DNA of 64,000 bases from the NCBI RefSeq assembly GCF_900313025.1, contig NZ_OMPQ01000009.1, positions 674,789-738,788 of the forward strand, in the 5' to 3' direction. Source of the stretch: Pseudophaeobacter sp. EL27 (GTDB taxonomy: Bacteria > Pseudomonadota > Alphaproteobacteria > Rhodobacterales > Rhodobacteraceae). The position numbers were made by a program, and so were the translations under genes. Shown in pieces: positions 47,350 through 57,522 of this stretch; position 1 is the stretch's first letter; every line of letters starts with the position of its first letter. The notes below the pieces were generated by a model that was not told where the DNA came from, searched no databases, and saw only the letters and a list, made by a program, of their open reading frames with translations.

Positions 47350-47986
47350 GCGCTGGCAAATGGTGGCGCGGCACCAAGCCCAACAGCCCCGGCCCATCAA
47401 CCGTGATGGTCACCGGGCCCAGTGCCCGGTTTGAGGTGCCAATCTGCCCGCCCGGCTGCATCACCAACCCATCCAGCGGCCACTCGAGCCCTGTAGACTG
47501 CGCGCTCACTCGGCGCAGAGGAAACAGTGAGAAAGTTTCACCCGCCGACAGAGGCAATGAAATCCGGGCAGGCAGGTGAAAAACCACCTCCTGCTCCCCC
47601 AACAGGACACAGGGAGAACCGATATCCTGTACCAAAGTGTTGAGCACCGCCAATTGGTGATCGACCCGACCGCCGAGAAATCCAACCGCCACAACCAGCG
47701 GTGCCCGGATCGCGCGCAGGGCTTTTTCAAAATCCGTGCTGTCCTGCTCGGTCACTTGAAACAGTCGATCTGGCGGGATCTGCGCCAGAATCTGTGGAGA
47801 AATCGAATCAAAATCGCCAATAACAGCGCTTGGCAGCCGGTTTTGCGCCAGTGCAGGGTCCGCCCCCCCATCAGCAGCCACTAAACATTTGGTTAAGGAC
47901 AGCGCCCAATCCAGGTCACCTTCTCCCAGGTCACCACCGCCAACCAGTGTGACTGGCTCCGTTTTGTCTACAATCAGCTTGTTCAT
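47330..47986 (-). CDS. thiamine pyrophosphokinase
   Basis: Transfers pyrophosphate from ATP to thiamine, giving the active cofactor. The 218-residue protein shows LVAADGGADPAL, IGDFDSIS, STDFEKALRAI and GFLGGRVDHQLAVLNTL, the catalytic-domain signatures, followed by a beta-rich binding domain. The start at 47986 is preferred because it aligns with the family N-terminus; it lacks a ribosome site and has a -10-like AATAAT six bases upstream. It overlaps the convergent transporter by 20 bases. Confidence 0.9.
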   Translation of the reverse strand: MNKLIVDKTEPVTLVGGGDLGEGDLDWALSLTKCLVAADGGADPALAQNRLPSAVIGDFDSISPQILAQIPPDRLFQVTEQDSTDFEKALRAIRAPLVVAVGFLGGRVDHQLAVLNTLVQDIGSPCVLLGEQEVVFHLPARISLPLSAGETFSLFPLRRVSAQSTGLEWPLDGLVMQPGGQIGTSNRALGPVTITVDGPGLLGLVPRHHLPALMQALL

Positions 47987-47992
47987 GCCGAG

Positions 47993-48022
47993 ATTATTCG
48001 CAGATCTAGAAACCAGCCACAA
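47993..48022 (-). promoter_or_regulatory. promoter of the thiamine pyrophosphokinase gene, possibly leaderless
   Basis: On the minus strand TTGTGG (48017-48022) and AATAAT (47993-47998) have an 18-base spacer, and the ATG comes six bases after the -10. Confidence 0.45.
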
Positions 48023-48125
48023 TCTAAACACAAAATGATACGATCAATTGCACGGATTCGAGCAGAATTTGACGAGCTAGCCCATATTGTAAATTGCAAT
48101 TACTTTGGCGAGGACGAGCAAACCG

Positions 48126-50483
48126 ATGGTACACAACAACAAAGTTCTGACGGTTTCTTATGGAACCTTCTCCTGCACCCTGGAAGGGTTTGAAGATTCC
48201 TTTGGCACGATGAAGGCCATTGCCGAGTACTTCCGCGATCTGGCATCGGATGATCGCTACTTTGGGGCCGAGCCACCCCAACCCGATGCCGAAATGCTGG
48301 CGCGCATTGCCCAGCGCGAGGTTGCACGTCAGGTTGAGGCCCGCACCAGCAGCGATGGCATTCACCTGCGCACCGCCGCGCCTGCAGAAGCCCCCTCACA
48401 GCCCGCGATCGAACCCTCCCCAGCGGTCGCGCCAGCTGTCGAAACTGCCCCCAATGAAGCCGTTGTCACGCCCGCTGCCGAAAACTCCGCTGAGATCTGG
48501 ACAGACGAAAAACCGCAGCTAACGCCTCTTGCGGAAGACAGCACAGAGATCCACCCCAGCGAAGTTGACCTGTTTCTCGACGACGACAATCAGCCTGAGC
48601 CTGACAGCAGCGGTGCCGAAATCGCATCTGACGCGCAGGTGGAAGTTGCCACTGCCGCCCATGAGGCAGGCCCGGAAGAAGACCAAGAGAAGGTTGAGGC
48701 ACCCGCCCCAGCCGCCACCGTTGATCTGGCGACCATTGCCGCAATCTCTGCAGCTGTATCCGAGGCTCCTGCCCCCGTGGAGACTGCACAGGAAGACAGC
48801 GCTGCTGAGGATGTGGAGTTCTTTGACGAGGAGGTGACCGCAGATCCTCTCAGCCCTCCGCGCGGCAACGACACAGTCCCAGCCGCCGACAGCATTGCGG
48901 CCAAACTGCAGCGCATTCGCGCCGTGGTTTCCCAAACCCCGGACGAGGAATTCTCTGAGGACGAACACGCCGAAGCCTTTGTCGAAACCGCACGTGCCGA
49001 ATTGGCACAGGTTGAAGAGGATGAGCCCGCAGACATTGGAGCGGAAACTGAAAGCGATGAAATCACCCGCGTTCTGAATCGGCTCGACCTGACCGGAGAT
49101 CTCTCTGCTACAGCCCCGGCCCCTCAAGACCTGTCTTCAGACGAAGAAGCCAGTGCATCGGACCTGCCAGAATCTGACGCCTCTTCCAGCGAGGTACTGA
49201 TTGCCTCGGTTCTGCAAGAACCAGAAACGGATCAGGGTGAAGCGGTAGACTCCGCTGAAACAAATGATGCCGAAGAGGCCAGCGCAGAGGCCCCTGCCCG
49301 CCCCAGACGGCGTATCCGTCTGAACCGCCAAAGCGCGCCGGAAACGGAGGCGCCCGACGCCATCGGAGATGCCGCGCGTGATGTTCCTGCTGAGGCCGGT
49401 GAAACTCTGGCAGCAGAGGCCGCCGCAGATCAGGAACAAAAAGCTACGCCAGACAGGGCTGAGAGCGCCCAACCGCAAACTTCAAAACCGCTGCGTGCCC
49501 GCATCGTCAAGGTGAAGCGCGCCGATCTGGAACAGGCCATGGCAACTGGCGCTCTGGAAGAGGTCTCCGAAGAAACAGATATGGCTGCGCCTACAGTTGA
49601 AAGCTCGCTGGATGCAGAGGAGGAGGCGGACCTGCTGCGTGAACTCGCGGAGGTCGAAGCCGAGCTGCTTGCCAGCAATGAAGATGAGCTTGAGGAAGCA
49701 GACACGCAGCCTGAAGCCCCAGAGGAGACAGAGGTCCTCAAGACCGCTGAGCAGGTTTCGACTTCTCCTGCTGCCCCCAACACGCCCAACACACAGGCAA
49801 CCTCCTCTCCGGATAGCGATGTCACACGCCTGATGGAAGCTGCGGAAAGCAAACTCGGGGACCCGGACAATGCCACCTCGCGGGAGACCTACAGCCAACT
49901 GCGCGCAGCCGTTGCTGCCGCTGAGGCGGATCGCTCAGCCGGGGGCAATAGCGTCCAGACGGATGAGGCAGAGCCCTATCGTGAAGATCTGGCCAGCGTC
50001 GTACGTCCGCGTCGCCCAGGAGCCGCAGGCGCCGCCAAGGCATCGCGTCCACGCGCCGCAGGCAGCCGCCCCGCGCCGCTGAAACTGGTCGCAGAACAGC
50101 GCATCGACCCGGAAACAACAGCACCGGCCAAGCCCGTGCGTCCGCGCCGTATTTCAACACCTGTTGAAGAGGCGCCTGCCGCTCAGACCGAAGCCTTTGG
50201 CAGCTTTGCTGAATATGTCCAGGATCAAGGTGCTGCAGAACTGCACGAGCTGCTGGAGGCTGCCGCCTCTTACCTCAGCTTTGTCGAAGGGCGCGATCAT
50301 TTCTCGCGGCCTCAGCTGATGAACAAGGTGCGCAGCGTCGGACATGGCGACTTCAACCGCGAAAACGGGCTGCGTTCCATTGGCCTGCTGCTGCGGGAGG
50401 GCAAGATTGAACGCTCTGACAATGGCCATTTCTCGGCCACCGATGACATCGGCTTTCGCCCCCCCAAACGCGCCGCGGGCTAA
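48126..50483 (+). CDS. large acidic low-complexity protein with conserved ends, unknown function
   Basis: A 785-residue protein I do not recognise as a characterised family. The first ~70 residues are ordered-looking (NNKVLTVSYGTFSCTLEGFE, SFGTMKAIAEYFRDLASDD). The middle, roughly 75-620, is dominated by Glu, Asp, Ala, Pro, Ser and Thr, with basic islands such as RPRRRIRLNR and LRARIVKVKRADLEQAMATG. The last ~95 residues look ordered again (FAEYVQDQGAAELHELLEAA, FSRPQLMNKVRSVGHGDFN, LRSIGLLLREGKIERSDNGH). No signal peptide or membrane helix is visible. The ATG at 48126 is chosen at the start of the ordered part. A terminator follows. Confidence 0.8.
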   Translation: MVHNNKVLTVSYGTFSCTLEGFEDSFGTMKAIAEYFRDLASDDRYFGAEPPQPDAEMLARIAQREVARQVEARTSSDGIHLRTAAPAEAPSQPAIEPSPAVAPAVETAPNEAVVTPAAENSAEIWTDEKPQLTPLAEDSTEIHPSEVDLFLDDDNQPEPDSSGAEIASDAQVEVATAAHEAGPEEDQEKVEAPAPAATVDLATIAAISAAVSEAPAPVETAQEDSAAEDVEFFDEEVTADPLSPPRGNDTVPAADSIAAKLQRIRAVVSQTPDEEFSEDEHAEAFVETARAELAQVEEDEPADIGAETESDEITRVLNRLDLTGDLSATAPAPQDLSSDEEASASDLPESDASSSEVLIASVLQEPETDQGEAVDSAETNDAEEASAEAPARPRRRIRLNRQSAPETEAPDAIGDAARDVPAEAGETLAAEAAADQEQKATPDRAESAQPQTSKPLRARIVKVKRADLEQAMATGALEEVSEETDMAAPTVESSLDAEEEADLLRELAEVEAELLASNEDELEEADTQPEAPEETEVLKTAEQVSTSPAAPNTPNTQATSSPDSDVTRLMEAAESKLGDPDNATSRETYSQLRAAVAAAEADRSAGGNSVQTDEAEPYREDLASVVRPRRPGAAGAAKASRPRAAGSRPAPLKLVAEQRIDPETTAPAKPVRPRRISTPVEEAPAAQTEAFGSFAEYVQDQGAAELHELLEAAASYLSFVEGRDHFSRPQLMNKVRSVGHGDFNRENGLRSIGLLLREGKIERSDNGHFSATDDIGFRPPKRAAG

Positions 50484-50527
50484 GCCCCGCCAAACAGGCC
50501 AGGTCAATCAGGGCTGGTCTCAAATAG

Positions 50528-50570
50528 AAAAGGCCCGACCAGAGGAAACTCCGGTCGGGCCTTTATTTTT
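50528..50570. terminator. bidirectional terminator
   Basis: AAAGGCCCGACC and GGTCGGGCCTTT form a perfect 12-bp stem, flanked by A runs on the left and T runs on the right (ATTTTTG). It ends the acidic-protein gene and, from the other side, DUF2842. Confidence 0.92.
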
Positions 50571-50585
50571 GTTCAATCACCAGTG

Positions 50586-50822
50586 CTATTGCTCTTCGGC
50601 ATCCGGGTCTTCTTTGCCGACGCCGCGAAAGACGAATTTGAAGGGCAAAACCCACAGCACACCCAGCACTGCGTAGATCAACAGCTCCAACAGGATCGGA
50701 GGTCGCTCAAACAGGCTCACCACATTGATCGCGGCGATGATGTAGAGCGGCATGCCAACCAACAGGATGATCAACGCCCAGCGACGACGCGCCTTGTAGC
50801 TGAGGCCAGGTTTATCCGACAT
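50586..50822 (-). CDS. DUF2842 small membrane protein
   Basis: A 78-residue protein with two hydrophobic helices (WALIILLVGMPLYIIAAINVV and LLELLIYAVLGVLWVLPF) and charged ends, fitting DUF2842, a family known mostly from alphaproteobacteria. Function unknown. Its start shares one base with the purA stop, so it is translated from the purA transcript. Confidence 0.82.
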   Translation of the reverse strand: MSDKPGLSYKARRRWALIILLVGMPLYIIAAINVVSLFERPPILLELLIYAVLGVLWVLPFKFVFRGVGKEDPDAEEQ

Positions 50823-52135
50823 CAGTCAGCAAAGGGGTCGGTCACCAAAATGGTGTCGTCCCGCTCCGGGCTGGTGGAGAGCAGTGCCACGGGGCATTCG
50901 ATCAGCTCTTCCACACGTTTCACGTATTTGATGGCATTGGCAGGCAGATCATTCCAGCTGCGCGCGCCTTCGGTGCTCTCGCTCCAGCCGGGCATTTCCT
51001 CATAGATCGGGGTGCAACGTGCCTGCTGATCGGCGGCGGTGGGCAGATAGTCCAGACGGGTGCCGTCCAGATCATAGCCGGTGCAGATCTTCAGGGTTTC
51101 AAACCCATCCAGCACATCCAGTTTGGTCAGGGAGATCCCGGTGATGCCGGAGGTGGCGCAGGTCTGGCGTACCAGGCAGGCATCAAACCAGCCACAGCGG
51201 CGCTGACGGCCAGTGGTGGTGCCAAATTCATGGCCACGCGTGCCCAGACGATCGCCATCAGCGTCGGGCTTGCCGTCGGCATCCAACAGTTCGGTTGGGA
51301 ACGGGCCTTCGCCGACGCGGGTGGTATAGGCTTTGACGATCCCCAGCACATAGTCGATGGAGCCCGGGCCAATGCCCACGCCCGTGGCGGCCTGTCCGGC
51401 GATCACGTTCGACGAGGTCACAAAGGGATAGGTGCCAAAATCGATATCCAGCAGCGCGCCTTGGGCGCCTTCAAACAGGATGCGTTTGCCAGCTTTGCGC
51501 TTCTCGTTGAGTACTTTCCAAACTGGCGCCGCATATTTCAGAATCGCCGGTGCAACTTCGCGCAGCTGAGCAATCAGCGCGTCCCGGTCAACGGGCTCAA
51601 AGCCCAGACCTTTGCGCAGCGGATCATGGTGCTGCAGCGCACGGTCAACGCGGGCTTCCAGCGTGGCTTCATCCGCCAGATCAGCAACCCGGATGGCGCG
51701 GCGGCCAACCTTGTCTTCATAGGCGGGGCCAATACCGCGACCGGTGGTGCCGATCTTGGTGCCCTTGGAGGCCGCCTCTTCGCGGGCGCGATCCAATTCG
51801 CCGTGGATCGGCAGGATCAGCGGTGTGTTTTCCGCGATCATCAGGGTCTCAGGGCTGATATCAACGCCCTGCGCCTGCACGGTTTCGATTTCTTTCAGCA
51901 GGTGCCAGGGGTCCAGAACCACACCATTGCCGATCACGCTCAGCTTGCCGCCGCGCACCACACCCGAAGGCAGCGCGTGCAGTTTGTAGACTTTGCTGTC
52001 AATGACCAGCGTATGGCCGGCATTGTGACCGCCCTGAAAACGCGCAATCACATCGGCGCGTTCGCTGAGCCAGTCAACGATCTTGCCTTTTCCTTCATCG
52101 CCCCACTGGGCGCCGACTACCACGACATTGGCCAT
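50822..52135 (-). CDS. purA: adenylosuccinate synthetase
   Basis: GTP-dependent enzyme joining IMP and aspartate in AMP synthesis. The 437-residue chain starts [19 protein letters not shown] and has the catalytic [24 protein letters not shown] and [17 protein letters not shown] blocks. Length normal. It lies downstream of the nitrile hydratase operon, separated by about 140 bases. Confidence 0.96.
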   Translation of the reverse strand: MANVVVVGAQWGDEGKGKIVDWLSERADVIARFQGGHNAGHTLVIDSKVYKLHALPSGVVRGGKLSVIGNGVVLDPWHLLKEIETVQAQGVDISPETLMIAENTPLILPIHGELDRAREEAASKGTKIGTTGRGIGPAYEDKVGRRAIRVADLADEATLEARVDRALQHHDPLRKGLGFEPVDRDALIAQLREVAPAILKYAAPVWKVLNEKRKAGKRILFEGAQGALLDIDFGTYPFVTSSNVIAGQAATGVGIGPGSIDYVLGIVKAYTTRVGEGPFPTELLDADGKPDADGDRLGTRGHEFGTTTGRQRRCGWFDACLVRQTCATSGITGISLTKLDVLDGFETLKICTGYDLDGTRLDYLPTAADQQARCTPIYEEMPGWSESTEGARSWNDLPANAIKYVKRVEELIECPVALLSTSPERDDTILVTDPFAD

Positions 52136-52276
52136 CTCAGGTCCTTTGTATGCTGGTTAGAATGTATGCTGGTGGAAACCAGAGCCCCGTATAGCGATGC
52201 CGCGCCCGCGAGGAAACCGTTAAATCGCCGCAGAGGCACTACATTCGGGCAAGGCCCTGTCGCATCGGTGGTTTGA

Positions 52277-52609
52277 TCAGCGCGCCAGATGCACAGGTTC
52301 CCCGTGCGGCGTGCTCAGATAGGCCTCTTCCCAGTCGCGGCGTACCAGCTCAACCTCCTGCGCGGAGGCATTGCCCGCTTCGGCGAGAATCGCCTCCAGG
52401 GTTTCCAACCAGGCATCAAAATAATCGGCCCCACCGTCCAACTCGCGGCTGAGCCCATTGCGGCGTAGCGTTTGCGAGAATCGCGCCACCCAGTCCGCCC
52501 AGCTAAAGCGACCTGCCTCATTCAGGGAAACTGTGAGAGCAAAGACCTGGGCATGCCAGGGCTCCAGAAAGGCCGGCTCCGGGGCGCTGAGCTCCATGCA
52601 GTCGCTCAT
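52277..52609 (-). CDS. nitrile hydratase accessory protein
   Basis: A 110-residue protein of the nitrile hydratase accessory/activator group. Its EPWHAQVFALTVSLNEAGRFSW segment resembles the N-terminal part of the beta subunit, as is normal for this group, and LRRDWEE-like VRRDWEEAYLSTPHG follows. Such proteins assist cobalt insertion or subunit maturation. Its start overlaps the beta-subunit stop by four bases. Confidence 0.85.
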   Translation of the reverse strand: MSDCMELSAPEPAFLEPWHAQVFALTVSLNEAGRFSWADWVARFSQTLRRNGLSRELDGGADYFDAWLETLEAILAEAGNASAQEVELVRRDWEEAYLSTPHGEPVHLAR

Positions 52610-53307
52610 TCTTGCGCCTCCGGTTCCAGATAGCTTTGCCAGAGGTCCAGCACCACTTCGTCATTGGGGTGTTCCGGATGAGCCCAGAGCTCAGACGCCT
52701 TAAAGGCAACTGCATAGAGCGGCTCTGGCGCCTCACCCAAGCCATGGGCATTGCTGTCCGGCAGGACGTGCGCGCCGTGCTGCAACAGGATCTCGCCGCT
52801 GGCCCCCGCTGCATAATCTGGCAGACGGGTATGGCCGCCATTCACCAGTGCGCTGCCGCCGGGGTGGCGGGTTTTCACCCTGTCACCGGGGGCGAATCCG
52901 GCGGCAATTGTACTGTCACGATTGGCCGGGCCGCCCTTGGCCAGAACCGCCGCGACGGCCTCAGCCTTGAGCGCCTTCGAGGCCAGCGCGTGTAGCTCCT
53001 TCTCGCCCAGACCCATTTCGCCTTGCCCCTGCAGATCTTTGCGGGTCAGCACCCCGGTCTCAACCAGCAGGTCCGCCAGCGCAGAGATCCATTTCTCATA
53101 ATAGGTATACCGGGTGTAATCCTTCGGCGACAGACGCTCGCGGGCGTGTCGCGACACATCAATATTCCATTTCCCCAGAGCGCCACAGGCCAGGGTAACG
53201 GCCAGAGCGCGGGCATGCCAATCGGTCGCAAAGACCGGTGCATCAGGGGCATCGGGCACAACGGCGCCATCGCCGAAACGCCCGCCCATGTCGTGTAACC
53301 GGCTCAT
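52606..53307 (-). CDS. nthB: nitrile hydratase subunit beta
   Basis: A 233-residue beta subunit that pairs with NthA to hydrate nitriles to amides in the cytoplasm. It begins [15 protein letters not shown] and has [33 protein letters not shown] and a C-terminal [20 protein letters not shown], all standard for the family. It overlaps the alpha gene by four bases and the accessory gene by four bases. Confidence 0.92.
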   Translation of the reverse strand: MSRLHDMGGRFGDGAVVPDAPDAPVFATDWHARALAVTLACGALGKWNIDVSRHARERLSPKDYTRYTYYEKWISALADLLVETGVLTRKDLQGQGEMGLGEKELHALASKALKAEAVAAVLAKGGPANRDSTIAAGFAPGDRVKTRHPGGSALVNGGHTRLPDYAAGASGEILLQHGAHVLPDSNAHGLGEAPEPLYAVAFKASELWAHPEHPNDEVVLDLWQSYLEPEAQE

Positions 53308-53936
53308 GATGGATACCCCCCATCATCGGGTGTTGAGGCCAGCGCGGTGCCAATCATCGAATCACGCGAGACCAGCGCCGCCAGCGCATCCTCATCTAGT
53401 CCCTCGCTGCCTTCGGGGCGCATGGGCAGCACCAGATAACGGACCTCAGCGGTGGAATCCCAGACCCGCACCGCAGTCTCGGCGGGCAGTGTCATGCCAA
53501 AGTCAGCCAGCACTTTGCGCGGTTCACGTACGGCGCGGGCACGATAAGCGTCGGATTTATACCAGCCCGGCGGGATCCCCAGCAGCGGCCATGGATAGCA
53601 ACTGCACAGGGTGCAGACGACCATATTGTGTTGTTCGGGGGTGTTCTCGACCACCACCATATGTTCGCCCTGGCGGCCATAGAACCCCAGCTCGGCCAGC
53701 ACCGGGTCGGCATCTGCCAGCAGCGCTGCCTTAAACGCCGGGTCGCTCCAGGCGCGGGCCACAACCCGGGCGCCATTCTGCGGGCCGATCTTGTTTTGAT
53801 AGGTATCAATGATCTCATCCAGCGCGGCTGGGTCTATCAGACCCTTGCGGGTGAGAATCGTTTCTAGCGCTTTGACCCGCAAGGCAGGGTCAGAAGGCAA
53901 AACGGCGTGCGGGTGGTCAGAATGATCATGAGGCAT
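53304..53936 (-). CDS. nthA: nitrile hydratase subunit alpha, cobalt type
   Basis: Catalytic subunit, 210 residues. The metal-binding claw is C108-T-L-C111-S-C113; the threonine in this motif is the mark of cobalt enzymes (iron enzymes have serine). Following blocks are [20 protein letters not shown] and [20 protein letters not shown]. The ATG at 53936 begins a normal-length [11 protein letters not shown]-terminus. It is first in a three-gene operon with nthB and the accessory gene. No amidase is seen nearby. Confidence 0.93.
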   Translation of the reverse strand: MPHDHSDHPHAVLPSDPALRVKALETILTRKGLIDPAALDEIIDTYQNKIGPQNGARVVARAWSDPAFKAALLADADPVLAELGFYGRQGEHMVVVENTPEQHNMVVCTLCSCYPWPLLGIPPGWYKSDAYRARAVREPRKVLADFGMTLPAETAVRVWDSTAEVRYLVLPMRPEGSEGLDEDALAALVSRDSMIGTALASTPDDGGYPS

Positions 53937-54120
53937 AGGCGCAGCCTGCCCCAGGCCACGCGGCTGCGTCCAGTCACTTTTCCTGTGATTACCCCGCGTT
54001 TTACCGGGCTTGAGCTCTTCAGCGCCAAGTCTGTACCAACAATCGAAACTGAGCCCTTGCCCCGGTCGGCATTCTTGCCTATTTACCGCCCGATAGTTTA
54101 GCCAACAGCCGCAGGAACCT

Positions 54121-54495
54121 ATGGAAAACGTTGTTCTCATCATCCATCTTCTCTTGGCTCTTGGCCTGATTGCCGTCGTGCTGTTGCAGCGCTCCGAAGG
54201 CGGAGGTCTCGGCATGGGTAGTGGCGGCGGTGGTGGCGGTGCCATGTCTGGCCGTTCCGCAGCGACCGCGCTTGGTAAAGTGACATGGGTGCTGGCGATC
54301 TGCTTCATCTGCACCTCGATCACCCTGACAGTATTGGCCGCACAGAAATCCGCGGGCTCTTCAGTTGCTGATGGCATCGTGCCAAGCACTTCGGACAGCG
54401 GTGACGCCCCAGCGGCTCCAATCGCGCCATTGGGCAGCGATCTGTTGCCACCAGCCGAAGGCGACAATGCGCCGCTGGTTCCCAGCGTCGACTAA
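54121..54495 (+). CDS. secG: preprotein translocase subunit SecG
   Basis: Small inner-membrane component of SecYEG. The 124-residue protein has [31 protein letters not shown], the SecG signature, then a second helix ([20 protein letters not shown]) and an acidic C-terminal tail. It has AGGAA three bases before the ATG. It is followed by a hairpin and by the pyrG promoter. Confidence 0.93.
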   Translation: MENVVLIIHLLLALGLIAVVLLQRSEGGGLGMGSGGGGGGAMSGRSAATALGKVTWVLAICFICTSITLTVLAAQKSAGSSVADGIVPSTSDSGDAPAAPIAPLGSDLLPPAEGDNAPLVPSVD

Positions 54496-54520
54496 CAACT
54501 ACAAGACTTAGAATTCAGGT

Positions 54521-54551
54521 AGAGAACCGTAACAGCATCTTGCGGTTCTCT
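54521..54551 (+). terminator. hairpin after secG
   Basis: AGAGAACCG and CGGTTCTCT form a perfect 9-bp stem around a 13-base loop, 25 bases past the secG stop. It lacks a T run, so its terminating strength is unclear. Confidence 0.5.
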
Positions 54552-54579
54552 TGCGCATCCTGCGCGAATCCTCTATATG
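54551..54579 (+). promoter_or_regulatory. sigma70-type promoter of pyrG
   Basis: TTGCGC and TATATG with a 17-base spacer. Transcription would start near 54586, leaving a leader of about 70 bases that contains a GC-rich GCGG...CCGC hairpin. Confidence 0.65.
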
Positions 54580-54658
54580 TGTAGCCCCGTGGTGCAGCGG
54601 TTTTTTACAGCCGCCGGGCAGCTATTTTCTGACTTCTCACGGGGGCAGCCGAACACTC

Positions 54659-56302
54659 ATGGCGCGTTTCATCTTTATCACTGGTGGTGTGGTTTCATCG
54701 CTTGGCAAGGGCCTGGCGTCTGCCGCTCTTGGGGCTCTTTTGCAGGCGCGTGGCTATTCCGTCCGCCTGCGCAAGCTGGACCCCTATCTGAACGTCGACC
54801 CCGGCACCATGAGCCCCTTTGAACATGGCGAAGTCTTTGTCACCGATGACGGTGCAGAGACCGATCTGGATCTGGGCCATTACGAGCGCTTTACCGGGGT
54901 TCCCGCCCGCAAGACTGACTCGATCTCGTCGGGCCGGGTCTACACCAATGTGTTGGAAAAAGAGCGTCGTGGTGACTACTTAGGCAAGACCATTCAGGTG
55001 ATCCCGCATGTGACAAACGAGATCAAAGACTTCATCTCGATTGGCGAAGACGAAGTTGATTTCATGCTCTGCGAGATCGGCGGCACCGTGGGTGACATCG
55101 AAGGCCTGCCCTTCTTTGAAGCCATCCGTCAGTTCAGCCAGGACAAGCCGCGCGGCCAGTGCCTGTTTATGCACCTGACGCTGCTGCCCTATATCAAGGC
55201 CTCCGGCGAGCTGAAGACCAAACCAACACAGCACTCGGTCAAGGAGCTGCGCTCCATCGGTCTGGCCCCCGACATTCTGGTCTGCCGTTCAGAAGGCCCG
55301 ATCCCCAAAAAAGAACGCGAAAAGCTGGCGCTGTTCTGCAATGTGCGCCCCGACAGCGTGATTGCGGCGCAGGATCTGAAATCCATCTACGAGGCCCCTC
55401 TGGCCTATCACCGCGAAGGTATGGATCAGGCGGTTCTGGATGCCTTTGGCATCTCCCCTGCTCCAAAGCCAAACCTCACGCGCTGGGAAGATGTTGCAGA
55501 CCGCATCTACAATCCCGAAGGCGAAGTGCGGGTGGCGATTGTTGGCAAATACACCCAGCTGGAAGACGCCTATAAATCCATCGCAGAGGCACTGACCCAT
55601 GGCGGCATGTCCAATCGGGTCAAGGTCAAGATCGAATGGGTCGATGCCGAATTGTTCGACCGTGAAGATGCCACGCCACATCTGCAGGGTTTCCATGCGA
55701 TTTTGGTGCCCGGCGGCTTTGGCGAACGTGGCACCGAAGGTAAGATCAAGGCGGCGCAATATGCCCGCGAACACAAGGTTCCCTATCTAGGCATCTGCCT
55801 CGGCATGCAGATGGCGGTGATCGAGGCCGCCCGTAATGTCGCTGGCATTTCTGAGGCCGGTTCCGAAGAGTTCGACCACGAGGCTGGCAAAAAGCGGTTT
55901 GAGCCCGTTGTCTACCACCTGAAAGAATGGGTGCAGGGCAATCACAAGGTTCAGCGCAAGGCAGATGACGACAAGGGCGGCACCATGCGCCTGGGCGCCT
56001 ATGACGCCACCCTGACCGAGGGCTCCAATGTCGCCAACGTCTATGGCAGCAGCCATATCGAAGAGCGTCACCGTCACCGCTATGAGGTTGACACCAAATA
56101 CAAAGAGAAGCTGGAGGCCTGTGGCCTGAAATTCTCTGGCATGTCCCCCGATGGCCGCCTGCCGGAAATCGTTGAGTGGTCAGATCACCCCTGGTTCATC
56201 GGTGTTCAGTTCCACCCGGAATTGAAATCCAAGCCCTTTGCCCCACATCCGCTGTTTGATGGTTTTGTGCGCGCAGCTAAGGATGCCTCGCGGCTGGTTT
56301 GA
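54659..56302 (+). CDS. pyrG: CTP synthase
   Basis: Makes CTP from UTP using glutamine. The 547-residue enzyme starts [20 protein letters not shown] and contains [19 protein letters not shown], the switch region [12 protein letters not shown], and a glutamine amidotransferase domain with catalytic LGICLGMQM and VQFHPE. The ATG at 54659 is chosen by family N-terminus. Confidence 0.97.
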   Translation: MARFIFITGGVVSSLGKGLASAALGALLQARGYSVRLRKLDPYLNVDPGTMSPFEHGEVFVTDDGAETDLDLGHYERFTGVPARKTDSISSGRVYTNVLEKERRGDYLGKTIQVIPHVTNEIKDFISIGEDEVDFMLCEIGGTVGDIEGLPFFEAIRQFSQDKPRGQCLFMHLTLLPYIKASGELKTKPTQHSVKELRSIGLAPDILVCRSEGPIPKKEREKLALFCNVRPDSVIAAQDLKSIYEAPLAYHREGMDQAVLDAFGISPAPKPNLTRWEDVADRIYNPEGEVRVAIVGKYTQLEDAYKSIAEALTHGGMSNRVKVKIEWVDAELFDREDATPHLQGFHAILVPGGFGERGTEGKIKAAQYAREHKVPYLGICLGMQMAVIEAARNVAGISEAGSEEFDHEAGKKRFEPVVYHLKEWVQGNHKVQRKADDDKGGTMRLGAYDATLTEGSNVANVYGSSHIEERHRHRYEVDTKYKEKLEACGLKFSGMSPDGRLPEIVEWSDHPWFIGVQFHPELKSKPFAPHPLFDGFVRAAKDASRLV

Positions 56303-56446
56303 ACAATCTACGCCTAGGACAGGTATTGAATACGACGAGCTCCTTTGGGGGCCCGTTTTCTTTTTGCATAATGAGCAGATTCCTGCGGCTTTTGCCCTTG
56401 CCGCCGAAAACCCGGCTCCGTTAGCGCAAGCTTTTGCCGCGACAAC

Positions 56447-56474
56447 TTGTTTCTTGCGGCAGGCCCGCTATAGA
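56447..56474 (+). promoter_or_regulatory. promoter of the aldolase gene
   Basis: TTGTTT (56447-56452) and TATAGA (56469-56474) have a 16-base spacer, giving a start near 56481 and a 37-base leader with GGAGAGA as ribosome site. Confidence 0.6.
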
Positions 56475-56517
56475 CGGGGCCAGATATAGCAACGACATTT
56501 CGCGGAGAGACCGGATC

Positions 56518-57414
56518 ATGGCGCAAGAGATCAACCAGGAACAGTTTGACCGTATCGCAAACGGTGGCGGCTTTATTGCAGCACTGGACCAATCCGGCGG
56601 CTCGACCCCCAAAGCGCTGGGTCTTTATGGCGTTACCGAAGATGCCTATTCCAACGACGAAGAGATGTTCGGCGAAATCCAGAAGATGCGCGCCCGCATC
56701 ATCTGCTCCCCTGACTTCAGCTCGGGCAAGATCCTGGGCGCCATCCTGTTTGAAAAAACCATGGATAATGCCATCAATGGCACCCCTGTCCCAACCTACC
56801 TCTGGGAAACATGTGGCGTTGTGCCCTTCCTGAAGGTCGACAAAGGCCTCGCGGATGAAGTCGACGGCGTGCAGATGATGAAGCCCATGCCGGAACTTGA
56901 CGCGCTGCTGTCACGTGCCGCTGAAAAGGGCATCTTTGGTACCAAGATGCGCTCGGTCGTAAAAGAAGCCAATCCGCAGGGCATCAAAAACGTAGTGGCG
57001 CAGCAGTTCGAAGTTGGCAAACAGATCGCCGCTGCCGGTCTGGTGCCAATCATCGAGCCTGAGGTGGACATCAACTCCCCCACCAAGGCAGAGGCTGAGA
57101 TTTTCCTCAAAGCCGAGCTGAAAGACCAGCTGGACGCGCTGGAAGAGGGCACCAAGGTTTCGCTGAAACTGACCATTCCAAATGAGGCAGGGCTTTATGA
57201 TTCCCTGGCTGATCACCCCGCTGTGGTGCGTGTTGTCGCCCTGTCTGGCGGCTACAGCACTGCTGACGCCTGCGAGAAACTCACCAAGAACAGCAAGATG
57301 ATCGCTTCTTTCAGCCGCGCGCTGACCGAAGGGTTGAATGTTGCCATGTCTGATGACGAGTACAACGGCGCTCTGGGCTCCAACATCGAGAAAATCTACC
57401 AGGCTTCGCTCTAA
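56518..57414 (+). CDS. fructose-bisphosphate aldolase, class I
   Basis: Class I (Schiff-base) aldolase of 298 residues. The sequence [20 protein letters not shown] near the N-terminus, [39 protein letters not shown] and a late [17 protein letters not shown] match the bacterial class I group. A strong terminator follows. The active-site lysine cannot be assigned with certainty by eye. Confidence 0.9.
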   Translation: MAQEINQEQFDRIANGGGFIAALDQSGGSTPKALGLYGVTEDAYSNDEEMFGEIQKMRARIICSPDFSSGKILGAILFEKTMDNAINGTPVPTYLWETCGVVPFLKVDKGLADEVDGVQMMKPMPELDALLSRAAEKGIFGTKMRSVVKEANPQGIKNVVAQQFEVGKQIAAAGLVPIIEPEVDINSPTKAEAEIFLKAELKDQLDALEEGTKVSLKLTIPNEAGLYDSLADHPAVVRVVALSGGYSTADACEKLTKNSKMIASFSRALTEGLNVAMSDDEYNGALGSNIEKIYQASL

Positions 57415-57443
57415 GCACAGCCCTAACATCGGTACAGATTTCG

Positions 57444-57471
57444 GACCGTCCCTTTGGGGCGGTCTTTTTTT
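57444..57471 (+). terminator. intrinsic terminator after the aldolase gene
   Basis: GACCGTCCC and GGGGCGGTC form a stem with a small TTT loop, followed by a run of seven T. Confidence 0.9.
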
Positions 57472-57522
57472 GCTCTCGACTTCGGCCTATGCTGCGCAGG
57501 GCCAGCCAGCGGGGGAAACCGG

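Noticed and set aside
46087-47400. 437-aa minus-strand open frame
   Set aside because: Antisense to sdaA and the DMT transporter; composition rich in Gln, His and Arg as typical of shadow frames.
54581-54640. tRNA-like 5' half (GCCCCGTGGTGCAGCGG) in the pyrG leader
   Set aside because: No anticodon arm, T arm or matching acceptor strand follows; it is a GC-rich leader hairpin.
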